The translations under genes were made by a program, and so were the position numbers. A stretch of DNA of 64,000 nucleotides from Bradyrhizobium yuanmingense (GTDB lineage: Bacteria; Pseudomonadota; Alphaproteobacteria; Rhizobiales; Xanthobacteraceae), in assembly GCF_029167105.1 (NCBI RefSeq), contig NZ_JARFML010000010.1:186001-250000 (forward strand). The letters run 5' to 3'. Shown one piece after another: positions 7,784 to 17,082 of the stretch (positions are counted from its first letter, which is position 1; each line of letters starts with the position of its first letter). The notes beneath the pieces were generated by a model. That model did not search any database. It worked only from the letters and a program-made list of their open reading frames with translations, and was not told the origin of the DNA.

Positions 7784-10000
7784 ATGGCCTACAAGAATTT
7801 CAGGATCGAGACCGACGATGACGGCATTGCGCTGGTGACTTGGGATATTCCCGGAAAGTCGATGAACGTCATCGACGAGACGTCGGGAACCGAGCTCAGC
7901 GCCATCATCGAGCAACTGACGTCGGACGCTGCGGTGAACGGCGTCGTCATCACATCCGGCAAAGATGCCTTCTGCGCCGGCGCGGATCTGACGATGCTCG
8001 AAGCGATGAATCGCACCCACGCGGCGATGTTGAAGTCGCAAGGCGAGGAAGTGGCGAACCAATACATGTTCGGCGAGGCGCGCAAATTGTCGCAATCGTT
8101 CCGAAATATTGAGGTCGGTGGCAAGCCGTGGGTTGCCGCGATCAATGGAACGGCGCTCGGCGGCGGCTTCGAACTGGCGCTTGCCTGTCACCACCGCATC
8201 GCGTCAGACAATCCGAAGACCCGTGTGGGGCTGCCTGAGGTCAAGATTGGAATTTTCCCAGGCGCCGGCGGCACGCAGCGATTGCCGCGCCTGATGCCGA
8301 CCATGGACGCCGTGCAGATGCTGTTCAAGGGCGAGGCGATTGATGTCAAGAAGGCCCAAGCCCGCGGTATCATCGGCGAGGTAGTGCCCGCTGGGGATCT
8401 GATTCAAAAGGCCAAGGACTGGATCAAGGCCGGCGGCAAGGCGGTGGCGCCGTGGGATCAGAAGGATTTCAAGTTGCCTGGTGGTGCGGTCTACTCGAAA
8501 ACGGGACTGCAGTTCTTCCAGCCGGCGACCGCGATGCTGCGCAAGGAGACTTACGATAACTATCCTGGCGCACGCGCAATCCTGCAGTGCGTCTACGAAG
8601 GCCTACAGCTGCCGATGGATTCGGCGCTGCGCGTCGAATCGCGGCACTTCACCAAGATTCTGCGTTCGAAGGAAGCGGCGGCGATGATCCGCTCGCTCTT
8701 CATATCGATGCAGGATCTGAACAAGGGTGCGCGCCGTCCGCAGAATGTGCCGCCGACCAAGGTGAACAAGCTTGCAGTCATCGGCGCGGGTTTTATGGGC
8801 GCTGGCGTGGGCTATATTTCCGCGCAGGCAGGCATCGATGTGGTGCTGATCGATCGCGACCAGGCCTCGGCGGACAAGGGCAGGGGCCACGCCCAGGCGA
8901 ACGTCGATGCGGCGGTTTCCAAGGGCCGAATGAATCAAGCCGACGGCCAGGCGATCCTGTCGCGCATTACCGCTACCGCAGATTACAATGCGATAGGCGA
9001 TTGCGACCTGGTGATCGAGGCGGTGTTCGAAGATCGGAAAGTCAAGGCAGAGACCTACGCCAAAGCGCAGCCGCTTTTGAAGAAGGGCGCGATTTTCGCG
9101 TCGAACACCTCCACGCTGCCGATCAATTCGCTGGCCGAGGAGTTCAAGGATCCGTCGAGATTCATCGGAATTCACTTTTTCTCTCCAGTCGAGAAGATGA
9201 TGCTGTCGGAAATTATCGTTGGAGAGAACACCGGGGACGTAGCGTTGGCTACCGCTCTCGACTACGTGCGGCAGATCAAGAAGACTCCGATCGTCGTCAA
9301 TGACTCGCGCGGCTTCTACGCCAACCGTTGCGTGATGCTCTTCATCTTCGAAGGGTACGAGATGCTGCTGGAAGGCGTGCCGCCCGCCATGATCGAGAAC
9401 GTCGCCAAGATGGCCGGCATGCCGGTCGGTCCGCTCTCGCTCAGTGATGAAACCGCTCTCGATCTTGGGCTCAAGATCCTGAGGGCCACCGAAGCGGATG
9501 TCGGCACGCAGGCGGTCAATCAGGATCATAAGAAGTTGCTGATCGAAATGGTGGAAAAGCGCGGACGCCTCGGTCGGAAGAATGGCAAGGGCTTTTATGA
9601 TTACCCAGAGAAGGGCATGGGACAGAAGAAGCTATGGCCGGAGTTGACCGTGCTGCAGCCCAAGCGGCTCGATCCGGATACGCTCGACGTCGAGGAGTTG
9701 AAGCAGCGGTTTCTCGTGGTCCAGGCGGTGGAAGCCGCGCGCACCGTGGAGGATGGCGTCATCACCGATCCGCGAGAGGCCGACGTCGGCTCGATCCTCG
9801 GATTCGGATTCCCGCCGTTCACAGGGGGCACGCTGTCCTACATCGACTTCATGGGTACGAAAAAGTTCGTCGAGCTGTGTTTGAAGCTCGAGAAGAAATA
9901 TGGCTCGCGCTTCACTCCGCCGAAGCTCCTGATCGAAATGGCCGCTAAAGGCGACACATTCTACGGTCGCTTCACGCCGAAGAAGGCGGCCGCGGCGTAA
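7784..10000 (+). CDS. FadJ-like bifunctional enoyl-CoA hydratase / 3-hydroxyacyl-CoA dehydrogenase
   Basis: It hydrates 2-enoyl-CoA and oxidises the resulting 3-hydroxyacyl-CoA with NAD. The protein is 738 residues, the normal length for FadJ/FadB alpha subunits. Seen: an N-terminal crotonase domain with the oxyanion segment AINGTALGGGFELALACHH and the catalytic loop GLPEVKIGIFPGAGGTQRLPR. The dinucleotide motif VIGAGFMGAGVGY is near residue 330, with HFFSPVEKMMLSEII (dehydrogenase His) and a C-terminal 3HCDH domain after it. The ATG follows GGAGCGATCAC. The preceding thiolase is its partner. A second, shorter homologue of this enzyme lies at 23261-25330 on the other strand, which suggests separate acyl substrates. 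Confidence 0.93.
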   Translation: MAYKNFRIETDDDGIALVTWDIPGKSMNVIDETSGTELSAIIEQLTSDAAVNGVVITSGKDAFCAGADLTMLEAMNRTHAAMLKSQGEEVANQYMFGEARKLSQSFRNIEVGGKPWVAAINGTALGGGFELALACHHRIASDNPKTRVGLPEVKIGIFPGAGGTQRLPRLMPTMDAVQMLFKGEAIDVKKAQARGIIGEVVPAGDLIQKAKDWIKAGGKAVAPWDQKDFKLPGGAVYSKTGLQFFQPATAMLRKETYDNYPGARAILQCVYEGLQLPMDSALRVESRHFTKILRSKEAAAMIRSLFISMQDLNKGARRPQNVPPTKVNKLAVIGAGFMGAGVGYISAQAGIDVVLIDRDQASADKGRGHAQANVDAAVSKGRMNQADGQAILSRITATADYNAIGDCDLVIEAVFEDRKVKAETYAKAQPLLKKGAIFASNTSTLPINSLAEEFKDPSRFIGIHFFSPVEKMMLSEIIVGENTGDVALATALDYVRQIKKTPIVVNDSRGFYANRCVMLFIFEGYEMLLEGVPPAMIENVAKMAGMPVGPLSLSDETALDLGLKILRATEADVGTQAVNQDHKKLLIEMVEKRGRLGRKNGKGFYDYPEKGMGQKKLWPELTVLQPKRLDPDTLDVEELKQRFLVVQAVEAARTVEDGVITDPREADVGSILGFGFPPFTGGTLSYIDFMGTKKFVELCLKLEKKYGSRFTPPKLLIEMAAKGDTFYGRFTPKKAAAA

Positions 10001-10168
10001 CTGCGTCGACGTCCTTTCCTCCATCGTGGCGGGGCAACGGCCAATCCGATGCCCCGTTGATCGAGCAGTCCGCTTGATTGTCGACGTGAGGCAACGCTTT
10101 ACGCGGCGCCGCGTTGGCAGAAATCGAGGGAGCGGCTGTTTTGATGCAGGTGTGATGAAGCGAGCATA

Positions 10169-11266
10169 TCACACGGTAAGCAGGGAGCTCGGCCGTTTGA
10201 CGCCCCTCGTCCGAGACGTTCCAACGGCGTTGCTCGCTGTGCGGGATAGCGGTTGGTGCGTATCGCGAATTCGACCGATATCGCTGTTCCGCTGTTTCCT
10301 GATTTGGCGGGGAGATAGTCCGCACCATTGCGAAACGGCGCGGGAGAATGTGCTCGCTTCCGAGTAGCCAAGCAGGTGACCGATACGAGAAACACCGAAA
10401 TCTGTCTCGGAGAGCATGATGATGGCCTCCCCCATCCGATAGGCCTCGAACAGTTCGGAGAAGCTGGTGCCAGCTGAACTCAAACGCCGTTGGAGCGTGC
10501 GCGGTGAGCAGCCGACCTCGCAGGCAACGGACTCGATACTGGCTGCACTGGCGCCGAGCTTCCCGATCGCCGCCTGCACCCTTTGGCAGAGGGCATCCAT
10601 TCTACGCAGAGCGTTCAGCAGCGTCTCAGCATAGGCGATATTGATATCGCACAAGGCTCTATCTGCCCCGGACTTGTTGGCGTTTAGTGCCTGGGTGTCG
10701 TAGTCGATAGCCGCGTATGGAGCGCCAAAGCAAACGTCGCAATTCAGGATTTGGGCGAACGAACGCTGATCAGCCTCTGGCCGGCCTACAAGGTGGGCAA
10801 GTGCGGGCTTCGGGCTGCTGGCTAAGAAACAGGCGATGATGGCATCGGTGTGGAGCGAATCCATCGATATTGGGTCCTGATTGGGCTTGTAGAGCATCCG
10901 CACTACGCCTCCCACCTGTTGCGTCGTGAACTGGCCGCCCTCGCTCAGCAAAGCCTGGTACCGCAACAGGTGTTGAATTGCTTCGCCAAAGGTTGGGCTA
11001 TGCGCAGTGATGACCGCGATCACATTGGTAGCGTGAATGGGTAAGCTGCTTCCGACTTTAACTCCAAGTAAGGGGTCCCCCGAAAGAAGCCGGGCGCGGC
11101 GCCAGACGGTTCTCGTTGAAGAAAGCTCAATGCGGCTCGTGTCCGGAAATCTGCCGTCGACGATGCCGCGAACCCCCAGCGTCAGCTGCGTTCTCTCCAG
11201 CCCCTGCCGTTCAAGGCCGTCGAGAATGGCGTTAAACCAGCATGAGGCCACTGTGAGAGCTGTCAA
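10169..11266 (-). CDS. AraC-family regulator with an N-terminal arabinose-binding-like (OruR/ArgR type) domain
   Basis: This is a DNA-binding activator of the AraC family. The protein is 365 residues. Seen: a long N-terminal domain with HATNVIAVITAHSPTFGEAIQHLLRYQALLSEG, characteristic of the OruR/VirF-type ligand domain. It is followed by the double HTH with VACEVGCSPRTLQRRLSSAGTSFSELFEAYR and FGVSRIGHLLGYSEASTFSRAVSQWCGLSPRQIR. About 35 extra residues follow the second HTH. The annotated start is TTG 11266 with GGAG about 10 bp upstream; a GTG seven codons in is an alternative. It converges on fadJ and has no divergent partner, so its targets cannot be guessed. Confidence 0.88.
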   Translation of the reverse strand: MTALTVASCWFNAILDGLERQGLERTQLTLGVRGIVDGRFPDTSRIELSSTRTVWRRARLLSGDPLLGVKVGSSLPIHATNVIAVITAHSPTFGEAIQHLLRYQALLSEGGQFTTQQVGGVVRMLYKPNQDPISMDSLHTDAIIACFLASSPKPALAHLVGRPEADQRSFAQILNCDVCFGAPYAAIDYDTQALNANKSGADRALCDINIAYAETLLNALRRMDALCQRVQAAIGKLGASAASIESVACEVGCSPRTLQRRLSSAGTSFSELFEAYRMGEAIIMLSETDFGVSRIGHLLGYSEASTFSRAVSQWCGLSPRQIRKQRNSDIGRIRDTHQPLSRTASNAVGTSRTRGVKRPSSLLTV

Positions 11267-11674
11267 GGGGATGGTTCTCCATGTGGTGCTCCATCATATC
11301 AATTTCCTGTCCAAGATCGCCATGCCCTTTTATTGCGCCGGCGATTGTTTTTTGAAAGCCTCACTTTGGTGGTCGGATGTGACCGGCGCCCGCTTGCTGT
11401 TGCCATTCGGGGCGAGGCTCTGTTTTGCTTGCGCTCGGGTTGAAGATCACCTGGCAAAGGTCGAGCAGATTGGCGGGTCAGGCAAGCTGCGGGAAAGGGC
11501 GCCAACAGGTTGCGGCGCTTCTGTTTCCGTGTGGTAGGTCCGAGCGACAAGATCTAAACTTTCAACGTGGCGCATCGTCCACTACAGCGTCTTGTAACCG
11601 GCCGATATCCAGTCAATCATCATTCGTGCGAATTCTTCAGGCCCGAGGCGCTAGGCTGAAATCACGGGAATGGC
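11267..11674. other. Intergenic region without a recognisable gene
   Basis: These 408 bp contain only short overlapping reading frames with no recognisable protein. A 22-codon minus-strand fragment bounded by two stops (11582-11650) reads GPEEFARMMIDW, which looks protein-like but is too short to support. No convincing terminator or operator is visible. Confidence 0.4.
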
Positions 11675-12145
11675 TTAGCGGGGCGTCGTGATTGGGTCGG
11701 CGTGCCGATGGACAAGCTTCCAAGCATCGCCCTCCAGCCGCCAGACGCTCGTGACCCGGAGCGCCGCCGGCGAGGGGGCGTCCGCGCCGCCAGCCATGGT
11801 TTCGGCGTGTTCCACCTCGACCACCACGGCGAGCTTGTCGGCCAGGTATGTCGCGACGTGATCGGCACCGGCCGCCCTGCCGCCCCGCATGCGCGCCGCC
11901 GCGCCGGCCAGAGTGGCCTCGACGTTTGCGCGGCCTCGCGCGAAGGGGCCGAACGGGTTGCCCCAGGTCACGTCATCACGATCAGAGAGCAGGGCGACGT
12001 AGCCGGAGCAGTCACCCTTCACCATCGCGTCCAGCGCGGCGTGATTCTGCATTACTGCCTGTTCGAGCGTCCTTGCGGCCATAGCGTCCTCCCTGACAAG
12101 GTCGATTCCAGCTAAAGGCGCTTCGATATCCGTCTGCATCGACAA
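11675..12145 (-). CDS. SnoaL-like / NTF2-fold protein
   Basis: A 156-residue protein of the NTF2-like superfamily (SnoaL/DUF4440 type), whose members are small cone-shaped enzymes or ligand carriers. Seen: an N-terminal helix QAVMQNHAALDAMVKGDCSGYVALLSDRDDVTWGNPFGPFARGRANVEATL, the typical NTF2 order of helices and then a strand with W-G. The C-terminal SVWRLEGDAWKLVHRHAD is the hallmark end of this fold. Start codons at 12145 and 12139 are both possible. It follows the tautomerase-like gene on the same strand after 63 bp, so the two may be co-transcribed. No function beyond the fold can be given. Confidence 0.75.
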   Translation of the reverse strand: MSMQTDIEAPLAGIDLVREDAMAARTLEQAVMQNHAALDAMVKGDCSGYVALLSDRDDVTWGNPFGPFARGRANVEATLAGAAARMRGGRAAGADHVATYLADKLAVVVEVEHAETMAGGADAPSPAALRVTSVWRLEGDAWKLVHRHADPITTPR

Positions 12146-12208
12146 TTATGCCGCCCATAAGCTGTCGTCGATCACCATGCCGAAGCGTTTCGCTTGATCC
12201 GATCGCCA

Positions 12209-12616
12209 TCAATGTCTTTGAGAAGCCAGGACTTTCTTCATCCACGCCTCTTCTTCCCCGACCTTTGGAAGAATGAATCCGGCCTCCATTACGTTGTCCG
12301 GATTTACTTCATCAAGGCCGGCGATGATATCCGAGGTCGGGACATCCAGCACGCGCGATACAAGGGATGAGTACTCGGCGAGGAGTTTCGCTTTGGCCTC
12401 GTCGTTTCGCCCTTCGCGAATCGTTGTCGCTATCAGCAATCTCTTTGCGGGCGCTCCCCCCACAAAGATGCTTTCCGATTCCTGAAAGACGACGTTGACC
12501 AGCCATCTGGCTCCGCCCGCCACGCGCAAGTGCATTTCGACCAGCGCCTCGGCGAGCTCATACTTCTGCTCGGAGCTGATCGTGCCGCGTTGACTTGTGA
12601 TGATGTAGATTGGCAT
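12209..12616 (-). CDS. Tautomerase-superfamily protein, cis-CaaD-like
   Basis: The protein starts MPIYI, so removal of Met exposes the N-terminal proline that is the catalytic base of the tautomerase superfamily. It has 135 residues, the doubled length of the cis-3-chloroacrylic-acid-dehalogenase group. Seen: mature His28, the arginine pair in IREGR, and the C-terminal glutamate in NVMEAGFILPKVGEEEAW. These correspond by position to the Pro1, His28, two Arg and Glu residues described for cis-CaaD. The tyrosine of cis-CaaD appears to be absent (glycine region DIIAGLDE). Members act as tautomerases, decarboxylases or hydratases/dehalogenases. Substrate unknown; dehalogenation is only a possibility. 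Confidence 0.78.
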   Translation of the reverse strand: MPIYIITSQRGTISSEQKYELAEALVEMHLRVAGGARWLVNVVFQESESIFVGGAPAKRLLIATTIREGRNDEAKAKLLAEYSSLVSRVLDVPTSDIIAGLDEVNPDNVMEAGFILPKVGEEEAWMKKVLASQRH

Positions 12617-12823
12617 GTCGTTTCCTACCGTTGCGCTGTTTTTGAGATTTGCTGAGAAATATCACGCCGTGGCGAGGCGGCTTCTATGGCCGCGCGCGCC
12701 AAAAATTTGACGTTGCGCGCCAACCCCCATGTTTATGTTTTGCCGCGTGACCGCCTCATGCTCAAAATGAAGCAACACACGCGTCCGATTGAACGGACGT
12801 GGGAGGACTTATCGGAGGGATCC

Positions 12824-14509
12824 ATGTTGGGCTTGATGCAAGACTGGCCATTGCTATGTCAGCGGATCATTGATCACGCCGCAGCTTGTCATCCCAATCG
12901 CGAGGTCGTGACGCGGTCGATCGAGGGGCCGATCCATCGGACCAATTACGGTGAAATCAGAAAACGTGCGCTAAGAGTTGCCCAGCGGCTGGATCGCGAC
13001 GGCATTGTGCTTGGTGATCGGGTCGCGACACTGGCCTGGAATACTTGGCGACACATGGAGCTCTGGTATGGAATCATGGGGCTCGGCGCCATTTGCCACA
13101 CGGTGAATCCCCGCCTGTTTCCCGAACAGATCGCATGGATTATCAATCACGCAAAGGACAGAATGCTCTGTGCTGACGTCACATTCATACCGCTTCTCGA
13201 GAAGCTATCGCCGCAGCTCGAATCAATCGAGCGGTTCGTCATACTGACGGATCGCAAGAATATGCCGAACACGTCCTTGCGGAATGCCGTAGCGTACGAG
13301 GACTGGATCGATAGCGTCGACGGCGACTTTGGCTGGAAGTGCTTTGACGAGAATACGGCTGCCGGCCTGTGCTATACGTCAGGCACGACGGGAAATCCGA
13401 AGGGCGTGCTGTATTCTCATCGGTCAAACGTACTTCAGTCGTTGATGACCGCCCAAGCAGACGTGATGGGTTTAAGCTGTAACGATACCGTCCTGCCAAT
13501 TGTGCCGTTATTCCACGCCAATAGCTGGGCTTACGTATTCCAGGCGCCAATGGTGGGCAGCAAGATCGTGTTTCCGGGCGCGAAGCTCGATGGCCCGTCC
13601 GTATATGAACTGCTCAGGGACGAAGACGTCACGTCGACGGCCGGCGTGCCGACGGTCTGGCTCATGCTCCAACAGCATATGGAATCTGAAAATTTGCGAC
13701 TGCCGTCGCTCAGAAATTTGACGATCGGCGGGGCAGCGCCTCCGCCCGCAATGATCGAAGGCTTCCAGCGGATGGGGATCGATGCACGACAGGGCTGGGG
13801 TATGACGGAGATGGGGCCTGTCGGATCGATCGGGTGTCTGAAGCCGCCGTTCGAGAAGTTGGATGGCGCTGAAAAGCTTGCCCAGCTTTCAAGTCAGGGC
13901 TTTGCACCGTTTCTCGTCGAGATGAAGATCACCGATGACTTCGGCAATAATCTTCCTCGCGACGGAAAAGCATTCGGTAGACTGAAGGTGCGTGGCCCGA
14001 GCGTCGCTAAGGCGTATTTTGGCTTGAATGACCGAATCCTGGACGAGGAGGGGTATTTCGACACAGGTGACGTCGCGACGATCGACGAGCACGCATACAT
14101 GCGGATAACCGATCGATCCAAGGACGTTATCAAGTCGGGCGGCGAATGGATATCGTCGATCGAGATCGAGAATGTTGCCGCCGCGCACCCTGCCGTGCAG
14201 GAGGTTGCGGTGATTGCCGTCCCTCACCCAAAATGGGGCGAAAGGCCGCTGCTCGTGGTCCAGATCAAGCCGGGCGCGGAGGCGTCCAAAGGTGCCATTC
14301 TTTCGTACCTCGAGGGCAAGATTGCGAAGTGGTGGATGCCTGATGACGTTGTGATGGATTCGATCCCCCATACGGCGACGGGGAAGGTCAAGAAGTCAGA
14401 GCTTCGTGAGCGTTACCGCAACCACCAACTTCCCAGCGCATCGGGTTCCTCCCGGCCGCCAGCGGATGGCGAAACGTCCAGGTCGGGGCGAGCTGACCCT
14501 CACAATTGA
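12824..14509 (+). CDS. Medium/long-chain fatty-acid--CoA ligase
   Basis: It forms acyl-CoA from a fatty acid, ATP and CoA. From ATG 12824 it has 561 residues; this start is chosen because CGGAGGGA lies 4-5 bp upstream and the sequence MLGLMQDWPLLCQRIIDHAA is the usual family beginning. The frame is open 46 codons further upstream to ATG 12686. Seen: YTSGTTGNPKG at about 184-194, QGWGMTEMGP, YFDTGDVATI, TDRSKDVIKSGGEWISSIEIE, and the A10 lysine motif TATGKVKKSEL. A TTGACG at 12707-12712 with an AT-rich TGTTTA 17 bp later could be the promoter. The neighbours are the tautomerase on the opposite strand and a GST downstream. Confidence 0.9.
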   Translation: MLGLMQDWPLLCQRIIDHAAACHPNREVVTRSIEGPIHRTNYGEIRKRALRVAQRLDRDGIVLGDRVATLAWNTWRHMELWYGIMGLGAICHTVNPRLFPEQIAWIINHAKDRMLCADVTFIPLLEKLSPQLESIERFVILTDRKNMPNTSLRNAVAYEDWIDSVDGDFGWKCFDENTAAGLCYTSGTTGNPKGVLYSHRSNVLQSLMTAQADVMGLSCNDTVLPIVPLFHANSWAYVFQAPMVGSKIVFPGAKLDGPSVYELLRDEDVTSTAGVPTVWLMLQQHMESENLRLPSLRNLTIGGAAPPPAMIEGFQRMGIDARQGWGMTEMGPVGSIGCLKPPFEKLDGAEKLAQLSSQGFAPFLVEMKITDDFGNNLPRDGKAFGRLKVRGPSVAKAYFGLNDRILDEEGYFDTGDVATIDEHAYMRITDRSKDVIKSGGEWISSIEIENVAAAHPAVQEVAVIAVPHPKWGERPLLVVQIKPGAEASKGAILSYLEGKIAKWWMPDDVVMDSIPHTATGKVKKSELRERYRNHQLPSASGSSRPPADGETSRSGRADPHN

Positions 14510-14746
14510 GATCCGTCACTGCGCGAGGTCGTTCCGTGATCGGATCAAGTTCACCGCATTTCTGTAGGCCATTTCGGACCACGATGAATCAGATGGATCC
14601 TGCGGTGACGCACACCGCCTATAGCAATTCGCGGCTGTTATTCATTGGTGGCTAGGGCGATATGCAGATTTTTGATTGCTGGGAATTCCGCTAGGCCTTT
14701 GGTCCTCTGACACGTCCGAGGGAACCGAATCTCTGAGTGGCTTACA

Positions 14747-15550
14747 ATGGCTGACCTTCGTATCTTTTCATATTTGCCGAATCCGAGAGTTTGGAAGGCG
14801 ACCATCGCGGGCAGATTTGCAGGAGTTGAAATCGAGATTAGAGGTGCCCCTGCGAAAGAGTTGAAGGGCTGGCTCTGGGATTACAATGCCGCCCCCGTAG
14901 CCTCCTACGAATGGCATGCGTACTCGCCGCTCGCTCGGACTGGCAGGGTAGGGATGACAGGAGAACGCCTGTTCAAGACAGAAGCGTTCATGGATGCCCA
15001 CCCGTTCGGCAACGCTCCCGCCGCGTTCGCTCCCGGCGGAAAAATCGGCATCTTCGAATCGAATAGCATCATGCGGGCGGTGGCACGCCTGAGCAAGACC
15101 GATTTCCCTCTCTATGGGCAGGATGCTTACGAGACTTCCAGGATCGACAGCTTCCTGGATGTAAGTCTGATTTTCGCGCGGGATGCTCAGATCTACCTTC
15201 TCGCGCTGTCAAACGGGACACTAGACGCGGCAATCCACGCGAGGGCTCAAGAAGCTTTCTCGATCTACGCCTCCGGACTCGAGCAAGCGCTTTCGCCCGC
15301 CCGTGGGGTGCTGGTCGGCGACAACATTTCCCTTGCCGATATCTGCTTCGCCACCGAGTTCGCTCTTTTCATGAACGAACATTGTCGAGCGCGTCAGCTG
15401 GAAGAGCTGGGCCTAAGCAGAATACTCCATCGTGGTGTCCGCAACGAGTATCCACGCATGATGAGACACTTCGGTCGTTTGTTGAGGCACGAGCATTTCG
15501 CTGCAGACCTTGGGCCATACGTAGATAAACTGTCCGCGGCGGAAGCCTGA
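14747..15550 (+). CDS. Glutathione S-transferase-like protein
   Basis: A 267-residue protein with a thioredoxin-fold N-terminus and an alpha-helical C-terminal domain. Seen: LRIFSYLPNPRVWKATIAGRFAGVEIEIRGAP, PFGNAPAAFAPGGKIGIFESNSIMRAVARLS (the E-S-N/S motif that binds the gamma-glutamyl group) and SPARGVLVGDNISLADICFATEFAL, the conserved N-cap of the GST C-terminal domain. A loop of about 30 residues between the first helix and the cis-proline region makes it longer than a standard GST and resembles the EF1-gamma-like bacterial group. It is about 240 bp downstream of the CoA ligase. A role in conjugation or isomerisation is inferred from the fold only. Confidence 0.8.
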   Translation: MADLRIFSYLPNPRVWKATIAGRFAGVEIEIRGAPAKELKGWLWDYNAAPVASYEWHAYSPLARTGRVGMTGERLFKTEAFMDAHPFGNAPAAFAPGGKIGIFESNSIMRAVARLSKTDFPLYGQDAYETSRIDSFLDVSLIFARDAQIYLLALSNGTLDAAIHARAQEAFSIYASGLEQALSPARGVLVGDNISLADICFATEFALFMNEHCRARQLEELGLSRILHRGVRNEYPRMMRHFGRLLRHEHFAADLGPYVDKLSAAEA

Positions 15551-15926
15551 CGCGACGGTATGTAGGATGTGCACAACTCAACTCGCCGCGTTCGCGGTTT
15601 ATGAACTCGTACTTAAGGGCGTCGCCAGAGTTTCTCAGACAGTTCGTCTGGAAGGTGTAAGGGGCCTTACAAAGCTTGTCGGGCAGAACAACTCAACCAG
15701 GGGAGCCGAATTCGGCGCTATTGCGCAAAGGACCCACACAGCTGAAGCTAACCAGCCGGTGTGCTCTCTCACAGCCTTCACAACCCTGAACAGTGAACCC
15801 TTGTTCAATTGTTGCTTCCCACCGATTTGTGTTCAATCCCCCGCTTGACGTTCTGCATGACAAGCATCATCCTGAGCGAAAGATGACGGGCGTCATGTTA
15901 TCTCCGCTCGGACATGTCTCGAAGGG
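15551..15926. other. Intergenic region upstream of a LysR gene
   Basis: No credible gene is seen in these 376 bp. An imperfect inverted repeat GAACA-N9-TGTTC lies near 15788-15806, about 120 bp before the LysR start, and could be a LysR-type site. The rest shows nothing clear. Confidence 0.35.
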
Positions 15927-16982
15927 GTGGAAATGGAGAACGTAGTGGGTGGCGAAGCTGCGCGCGGCGGACCTTGCTCCGAAGGGGAGCCCCGAAGCAC
16001 GGGGAAGGAGGCGGCTACCCCACACAAACCTCGCTTGACCGAAACCAATTGGGATCTGTTCAGGCTCTTCTTTTCGGTGGCGCGCACCGGAAGCGTCAAT
16101 AGGGCCGCACGGGACTTGGGTATGAGCCAGCCGACTCTTAGCAGGCGCTTGAAGGAGTTGGAGCGGAATATCGGTGCGCCGCTGTTCTTTCGGGTCTCGT
16201 CCGGAGTGAAATTGACCCAGGAGGGACAGGACCTTCTCCGCTCGGCGGATGAGATGGTTCGTTCTTTCGAGGAGTTTCACCGGGATCTGTCCCTGCGTGT
16301 CGGCGACCGTTCGATCGCCGTCAAGATTTCCGCGACTGAAGGCCTCACGAAGCACTGGCTGCTGCCTCGGGTCAAGAAGTTGCGTGCGCTGAATCCTCAG
16401 ATCCGACTTGAGATCAATTCCACTGTCGAGCAGCAGAACCTTGCCACCAGCGATCTCGACCTGGTCATTCGGATAGGACATCCGGGTGACAGCGAGCTCA
16501 TCGGTCGCCGCGTCGGAACCATCGCTTTTGGTTTGTTTGCATCCGACAGCTATTTGACAGAGCGTGGTGCACCGAGGTCGCTGAACGAACTGGGCGACCA
16601 CGAGCTGATCGGAAGCACGGCCGAGTACGGCAGGCTTCACAACGAACGCACGAGTCACATCACGTTGTTGACGGCCTTCAATTCGGCTGCGAACGCCCGA
16701 AGTGCATTGAAGCTCATGCCGGTCGTCAATCATTTTGCTGCGACGGCGGAAGGACTTGGCCTGGCGTTTCTGCCGGTTCCGTTTGCCTTAGCCGAAGGCT
16801 TGGTGCGTGTGCTTCCGGACGACACGGCCATTCTGGATTTATGGCTGCTCCGCCGTCGCGAAAGCGACCTCAGAAAGATGACCAAGCAGGTCTGGCGCTT
16901 TCTGGAAGCAGAATTGACCGACACCAAGTCGTGGTTCGTCGGTCAGAAGTCGGCTCAGAAGCGATTGCAGCGGGTTGCGTGA
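15927..16982 (+). CDS. LysR-family transcriptional regulator
   Basis: A 351-residue regulator. Seen: the winged HTH WDLFRLFFSVARTGSVNRAARDLGMSQPTLSRRLKELERNIGAPLFFR, starting unusually late because of a basic/acidic extension of about 35 residues ahead of it. The co-inducer domain follows and contains LEINSTVEQQNLATSDLDLVIRIG. The C-terminus is long and basic (KSAQKRLQRVA). GTG 15927 or ATG 15933 are both reachable from AAGGGG; starts further in cannot be excluded given the long N-terminal extension. It is convergent with the SDR gene at 17083, and no obvious target is divergent to it. Confidence 0.88.
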   Translation: MEMENVVGGEAARGGPCSEGEPRSTGKEAATPHKPRLTETNWDLFRLFFSVARTGSVNRAARDLGMSQPTLSRRLKELERNIGAPLFFRVSSGVKLTQEGQDLLRSADEMVRSFEEFHRDLSLRVGDRSIAVKISATEGLTKHWLLPRVKKLRALNPQIRLEINSTVEQQNLATSDLDLVIRIGHPGDSELIGRRVGTIAFGLFASDSYLTERGAPRSLNELGDHELIGSTAEYGRLHNERTSHITLLTAFNSAANARSALKLMPVVNHFAATAEGLGLAFLPVPFALAEGLVRVLPDDTAILDLWLLRRRESDLRKMTKQVWRFLEAELTDTKSWFVGQKSAQKRLQRVA

Positions 16983-17082
16983 TCCAGTCTAATTAGCCCT
17001 GGCACCTTAGCTCGTCTGCGCGGAACCGACGCCGGAGCAAGCTTGACGATCTGATCCGTCACGCTCGGCAGTTCGGTTACCC

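Noticed and set aside
10030..10056. 7-bp inverted repeat CGGGGCA-N13-TGCCCCG after the FadJ-like gene
   Set aside because: The loop is long and no T-run follows, so I cannot call it a terminator.
11582..11650. Protein-like 22-codon fragment GPEEFARMMIDW.. on the minus strand
   Set aside because: It is bounded by stops on both sides and too short to tell a gene relic from chance.
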